Source: an uncultured Lachnospira sp. (GTDB lineage: Bacteria; Bacillota; Clostridia; Lachnospirales; Lachnospiraceae). From it: a DNA stretch of 54,544 nt. This document shows positions 50,488 through 54,544 of the stretch, piece by piece. The notes below the pieces were generated by a model. It had not been told where the DNA came from. It saw only the letters and a program-made list of their open reading frames with translations, and made no database searches. The position numbers were made by a program, and so were the translations under genes. The stretch covers positions 1 through 54,544 of the forward strand of contig CAJUBU010000017.1 in assembly GCA_910585095.1 (NCBI GenBank). The letters are read 5' to 3'. Positions within the stretch are counted from its first letter, which is position 1, and every line of letters begins with the position of its first letter.

Positions 50488-51747
50488 ATGGTAACTATGT
50501 TTACAAGAACACATAAAGATATTAAGAGTGTATTTAAAAAGACAACAAAAAATAAAAAAAGAATGAAACGCCGTAAAAAACGAGGAATGATAGCACTTGT
50601 TGGAATTTTATTTGTTTTTATTCAGTTGCTGGTATCAGTATTGTTTTTGAAAAATTTAATTACATTAGATATATTGCCATTAAAGTATTTAATGATGGTT
50701 ATTTTGTTTTTAACATTTATTTTATGTTACAATTTCACTTCACAATATACAAAAGCGCATATGGCTGGAAAAATTTTAGCAGTTGTTTTATCTATTGTAT
50801 TAATGTTTGGATATACAGCAAGCGGTAAAGTGAAAAGTACTCTTGATAGTATATCAGAATCATTTTCGTTTAATCAAGAAAATGTAAATAGTCAAAAGGC
50901 TATAAAAAAAGATGAAAGTTTTATTATTTATATATCTGGTAATGATGAATATGGCAAGATTACAGAGCATGGCAAGAGCGATGTTAATATATTAGCAACA
51001 ATTAATCCAAAGACAAAGCAGATTTTATTGGTATCTACACCAAGAGATTATTATATTACTATAAGCGGTTTTGACGAGAGCGGCAATTTAATTACAGGTT
51101 TAGATAAGTTTACTCATGCAGGAAATGCAGGGATTCAATATTCTATAGAGGCGCTTGAAAATCTATATAATATTGATGTGGATTATTTTTTTAAGATTAA
51201 TTTTGATGGCTGTATTAATATTGTTGATGCAATGGGAGGTATCACCATTTATTCAGACGTGGAATTTACAAATGGTACAAATGCGGCGCCAGAGCAATAT
51301 AATTTTGTAGCAGGTGCAAACGAATGTGACGGCGCTAAGACGCTAGCGTTTGTAAGAGAGCGCGAATGTTTTACAAAAGGGGATATTCAGAGAGGAATCA
51401 ATCAGGAAGCCGCAATCACTGCGATGTTGGACAAGGTAATATCGCCTTCCATACTTTTAAAATATGCAGAAATACTGGATGCCGTATCGAATATGCTTCT
51501 TACCAATATGCCTGTGGAAGCTATAACTGGACTTGTTAAAGAGCAAATTAATAATCCTAAAGAGTGGAATGTGCAATCATATGCTTTGGATTATATAAAA
51601 GAGGAGAGCGGAACAAAGCTGTGTAATGTGTATGGTGGTTATAGATGGGTGGCAATACCAGATTACAATATGGTTAACAATGCAATTGAGATGATAAATA
51701 GGACAAAAAGCGGTGAAATATTTGATGTTAATGAATATATAAAATAG
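50488..51747 (+). CDS. LCP (LytR-CpsA-Psr) family protein
   Basis: 419 residues. A basic cytoplasmic start (KKTTKNKKRMKRRKKRG), three membrane helices (about 33-115), a short stalk and an extracytoplasmic LCP domain: STPRDYYITI, GLDKFTHAGN, VDAMGGITIYSDVEF and RERECFTKGDIQRGINQE. LCP enzymes transfer polymers from lipid carriers to peptidoglycan, for teichoic acids or capsule. Followed by a flippase at 51802. AAAGGAGAAATA precedes the ATG. Confidence 0.9.
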   Translation: MVTMFTRTHKDIKSVFKKTTKNKKRMKRRKKRGMIALVGILFVFIQLLVSVLFLKNLITLDILPLKYLMMVILFLTFILCYNFTSQYTKAHMAGKILAVVLSIVLMFGYTASGKVKSTLDSISESFSFNQENVNSQKAIKKDESFIIYISGNDEYGKITEHGKSDVNILATINPKTKQILLVSTPRDYYITISGFDESGNLITGLDKFTHAGNAGIQYSIEALENLYNIDVDYFFKINFDGCINIVDAMGGITIYSDVEFTNGTNAAPEQYNFVAGANECDGAKTLAFVRERECFTKGDIQRGINQEAAITAMLDKVISPSILLKYAEILDAVSNMLLTNMPVEAITGLVKEQINNPKEWNVQSYALDYIKEESGTKLCNVYGGYRWVAIPDYNMVNNAIEMINRTKSGEIFDVNEYIK

Positions 51748-51801
51748 ATAATATATAAAATAGCTATTTCATAAAAGTGTGGCATGGAGATTGGTATTGA
51801 T

Positions 51802-53283
51802 ATGAGGGAGCAAAAAAGGAAACAGATAAGCTTAAAAGAAAATACATTTTATAATATGTTAAAAACGGTATGCACAATAATGCTGCCTTTGATAACATTT
51901 CCATATTCTTCAAGGATTCTTCATGCCCAAAACATAGGAAAAATTAATTTTGGCACATCAATTGTTAATTATTTTACGTTAATTGCAGCTTTGGGAATTA
52001 CTACATATGCTGTTAGGGAATGCAGCCGTGTTAAAAATGATGAAAAACAATTTTCACAGACTGTTAATGAAATATTTTCTATCAATATTGTATCAACGAT
52101 TGTTTCCTATTTAATACTTATCTGTTGTTTGATATTTGTTCCAGATTTAAAGGGCTACACAACACTTATTCTTATTCAAAGTATACCTATCATATTTACC
52201 ACACTGGGCGCTGATTGGATTAACACAACAATGGAGGACTTTAAATATATTGCAATAAGAACATTGATTGTTCAAGTGTTTATTCTTTTAGCTATGTTTA
52301 TATTTGTAAGAGAAGAGAAAGACTATTATAATTATGCAGTTATCTTTATGTTGTCAACAAGTGCAGCAAATATAATGAATATTGTATATCGAAGAAAATT
52401 TTGCAAAACAAAATTTATCTTAAAAATGAATATGAAAAAGCATATTGTGCCTATTATGATGTTGTTTGCAACTACTCTTTCACAGACTGTACTTCCAAGT
52501 ATTGATATGACAATGCTAGGTATTGCGCAAGGTGATGTGTCTGTTGGTCTCTACAGTACAGCGGCTAAGATTATTAATTGTGTAAGTCAAGTTGTTGTCT
52601 CTATTGCATGGGTAGTTATACCAAAACTAAGTTATGATTTTGCCAATAAAAATTATAATCGAATTAATGATATGCTTTATAAAGTTTCTTTACTTACTAT
52701 GACTGTTGGGATGCCTTGTGTGATAGGAATTAATGTGATAGCGCCGCAGCTTATAGAGATATTTGGCGGACATGAATATATTGGAGCCGCTAGTTGTATG
52801 CAGATTATGACAATAACAATGGCAATTGGTTTTGTTGTCAATATATTAGGTAATATGATATTGATACCATCCATGAAAGAAAAACAGTTTATGATAGCTT
52901 GTGTTGTTTCGGTAGGTGTTAATATTATATTAAATGGAATAATGATTCCTTTATGGGGAATGAATGGAGCGGCAGTAGCAACAGTTTTATCTTCTTTAAT
53001 GATTGTATGGATTGCTGTTTTAAAATTTGATAAAAATATTCATATAAAAAGTTTGAAAAAGTCGTTTATTGGAGTATTGGTTGGTTGTTTGTGTATTATC
53101 ATATCAGCATGGATTATAAAAATATTTTTAGATAGTATATGGATAACAACAATTGCTGTTATATTTGTAAGTGTTGTTATATATGCAGTTGTATTGCTGA
53201 TTTTTAAAAATGAAGTTGCAATACAGATAATGAATATATTAAAAAACATGTTATTTGTTATTATGAAGAAAAGCAATCATTAA
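51802..53283 (+). CDS. Polysaccharide biosynthesis flippase (Wzx/RfbX type)
   Basis: 493 residues with about 12-14 membrane helices, of the MOP superfamily: NTFYNMLKTVCTIMLPLITF, PYSSRILHAQNIGKINFGTS, GADWINTTMEDFKYIAIRT. It translocates lipid-linked sugar repeat units. ATG 51802 is preferred over 51784 because GGAG lies only ahead of the former, though at 12 bases; the start is uncertain. With the LCP enzyme at 50488 it points to cell-surface polysaccharide export and attachment. Confidence 0.9.
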   Translation: MREQKRKQISLKENTFYNMLKTVCTIMLPLITFPYSSRILHAQNIGKINFGTSIVNYFTLIAALGITTYAVRECSRVKNDEKQFSQTVNEIFSINIVSTIVSYLILICCLIFVPDLKGYTTLILIQSIPIIFTTLGADWINTTMEDFKYIAIRTLIVQVFILLAMFIFVREEKDYYNYAVIFMLSTSAANIMNIVYRRKFCKTKFILKMNMKKHIVPIMMLFATTLSQTVLPSIDMTMLGIAQGDVSVGLYSTAAKIINCVSQVVVSIAWVVIPKLSYDFANKNYNRINDMLYKVSLLTMTVGMPCVIGINVIAPQLIEIFGGHEYIGAASCMQIMTITMAIGFVVNILGNMILIPSMKEKQFMIACVVSVGVNIILNGIMIPLWGMNGAAVATVLSSLMIVWIAVLKFDKNIHIKSLKKSFIGVLVGCLCIIISAWIIKIFLDSIWITTIAVIFVSVVIYAVVLLIFKNEVAIQIMNILKNMLFVIMKKSNH

Positions 53284-53337
53284 AATAATTTTATTGTAAA
53301 AATTAGCAAAATATTTTAGTGAAAAAATGTTATATAA

Positions 53338-54096
53338 TTACAAAAATAAATAATATTCACCCTCTTCATCTTTAAAATGTTTGCATTTTACATGAAATAC
53401 ATTTTCAATAATATGCTGCTTTAGGAGAACATCGGGTTTTCCTTGTGCAGCAATTTTTCTATTGTCCATAACAATAAGATTATCGGCTATGCGAACAGCA
53501 TAAGAAAGGTCATGAATAACAAGAAGAATTGTTTTGCCTTGTTGTTTCAGTTTGCAAATGTCCTCATAAAATTTGCGTTGACGGTTTATATCAAGATAGG
53601 TTGTAGGTTCGTCTAAAACAATAGTATCACAGTTTTGTGCTAAATTCATAGCAAAAAATACTTGTTGTCTTATTCCTCCTGAAAGTGTGTCTGTACATAT
53701 ATTAGAATAGGGGGTTGTCTCTGTAAAATCCATAGCTTGATTTACAATATCAATATCTGATTTTTGTTTTTTTCTGGCAAAGCCAAGATATGGAAATCGT
53801 CCATGTTCTACTAAGGTTTTTGTAGGAAGCGTAGGAATAATTTGTCGTACTTGTGGCAGAAAAGATAATTGTTTTGCGCGTTCTTTGTAAGAAAGCTGTA
53901 AAAAATCGCATCCGTTTAATAAAATTGTTCCCTCCGTCACTTTGGATATTCCATAAAGGCATTGTACAAGAGTGGTTTTGCCACAGCCATTAGGACCAAT
54001 AATACAAGTAATTTCTCCACTGGGTGCAGTGATAGAGATATTTTTAAGAATGATTTGATGTTGACAGGAGGCAGTAATATTTTTAAATTCAAGCAT
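53338..54096 (-). CDS. Iron-chelate-type ABC transporter ATP-binding protein
   Basis: 252 residues. Walker A GPNGCGKTT, Q-loop FLPQVRQII, signature LSGGIRQQVFFAM (third position onward unusual, most have LSGGERQ), Walker B TIVLDEPTTYLDIN and switch HDLSYAV are typical of the FecE/FepC/BtuD class. Its start overlaps the end of the permease by 8 bp (ATGCTTGA), so the two are coupled. Cargo could be ferric siderophore, heme or cobalamin. Confidence 0.93.
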   Translation of the reverse strand: MLEFKNITASCQHQIILKNISITAPSGEITCIIGPNGCGKTTLVQCLYGISKVTEGTILLNGCDFLQLSYKERAKQLSFLPQVRQIIPTLPTKTLVEHGRFPYLGFARKKQKSDIDIVNQAMDFTETTPYSNICTDTLSGGIRQQVFFAMNLAQNCDTIVLDEPTTYLDINRQRKFYEDICKLKQQGKTILLVIHDLSYAVRIADNLIVMDNRKIAAQGKPDVLLKQHIIENVFHVKCKHFKDEEGEYYLFL

Positions 54097-54544
54097 TGAG
54101 ACGTCGTCCTCCTTTCTTTTTCATTAATAAATATAGGAAAAATGGACCACCAATAAAAGACAGTATAATACCTACAGGCAATTCATATGGTGATAAAATA
54201 ACTTTTCCAATTAAATCACATGACAGTACAGCAATAGGACCAAGCAGCGCGCTGCATGGAAGAAGCAATCTGGAGTCATTGCCAAAAAGGTGACGGCATA
54301 TGTGAGGAACAATAAGCCCTACAAAGCTGATTAATCCAGCATAGCTTACAACACAGCCTGCCATAATACTAGAAAGCATAAGCAAAATAAATCGAATGAT
54401 AGATACATTGACACCAAGCGAGCGTGCTATATCATCACCAAGATTTAATATGTTTAGCAGTCTGGATAAAAAAATGGAAATTATTACAGCTAGGGTAATG
54501 CAAATGGCAGGCAAAAACAGCTCTTTCATTGTAAGTCCTGTGAG
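54089..54544 (-). CDS. FecCD-type ABC permease, C-terminal part, cut by window edge
   Basis: The last 151 codons reading leftward from the edge, ending RRLNA. Continuous open frame (LTGLTMKELFLPAICITLAV) runs past 54529 to the window end, so the ATG at 54529 is internal. Shows GDDIARSLGVNV (the FecCD signature), GPISFVGLIVPHICR-like GLISFVGLIVPHICRHLFG and a final PVGIILSFIGGPFFLYLLMK. Pairs with the ATPase at 53338. Confidence 0.92.
   Translation of the reverse strand, partial: LTGLTMKELFLPAICITLAVIISIFLSRLLNILNLGDDIARSLGVNVSIIRFILLMLSSIMAGCVVSYAGLISFVGLIVPHICRHLFGNDSRLLLPCSALLGPIAVLSCDLIGKVILSPYELPVGIILSFIGGPFFLYLLMKKKGGRRLNA

Noticed and set aside
1..54544. CRISPR array
   Set aside because: No set of regularly spaced identical repeats was found; the short direct repeats present are two-copy or coding.

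Overview
The window is a low-GC, AT-rich stretch of a Gram-positive anaerobe, most likely a gut-type Clostridia of the Lachnospiraceae. This is inferred from gene content and not from a marker gene: ferrous-iron (Feo) uptake instead of aerobic iron systems, a hydrogenase-derived sensor, oxygen-independent thiazole synthesis by ThiH, sortase-type surface proteins with cohesin domains, an HscC-type Hsp70 with a variant J protein, and strong AGGAGG-type ribosome sites.

Layout. 1-505: remains of an IS607-type element (tnpB cut by the window edge, tnpA degenerate). 665-1414: an SDR reductase whose ribosome site lies at the end of a structured repeat. 1855-5154: an iron operon feoA-feoA-feoB plus a small Cys-rich FeoB partner, with DtxR-like palindromes. 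5374-7329: a hydrogenase-like/chemoreceptor fusion. 7723-11597: two cohesin-domain surface proteins and a diguanylate cyclase. 11710-12219: a histone-H1-like DUF6465 protein. 12441-15552: the complete GTP-to-preQ1 pathway (queD, queE, folE, queC, queF). 15574-17944: an amino-acid ABC importer with a fused binding protein and permease. 18008-18753: tRNA-Gly(CCC), a nuclease remnant and a short terminated transcript. 19254-23443: thiS-thiF-thiG-thiH and murI. 24029-26386: a second, fused FeoA-FeoB transporter, ended by a second copy of the structured repeat.

26806-27240 is an unrecognised Cys-containing protein. 27668-28270 is bioY with a BirA-type operator. 28564-34460 holds a thioesterase, a lactate dehydrogenase, a heterodimeric ABC exporter and small unknowns. 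34592-39403 holds an Xaa-Pro aminopeptidase, an SH3 protein, a small membrane protein, an SGNH hydrolase and a metal-chelate binding lipoprotein. 39506-40066 is a siroheme-type dehydrogenase. 40052-45533 is a two-component system divergent from an ABC-2 transporter (ATPase plus two permeases). 45651-48822 is the hscC/J-protein pair. 49169-50361 holds two DUF4854 lipoproteins, one with a 27-bp repeat expansion. 50488-53283 holds an LCP ligase and a polysaccharide flippase. 53338-54544 is the minus-strand ATPase and permease of an iron-chelate importer.

Points that stand out beyond gene calling: a recurring leader (before queF and thiG, with a decayed copy before the Cys-rich gene at 5017) that can fold as a loop-to-ribosome-site pseudoknot; a 150-165 bp structured repeat in two full copies and one shortened copy that supplies a stop codon in one place and a ribosome site in another; and the soluble hydrogenase-like chemoreceptor, which keeps the H-cluster cysteines but lacks the proton-relay cysteine.
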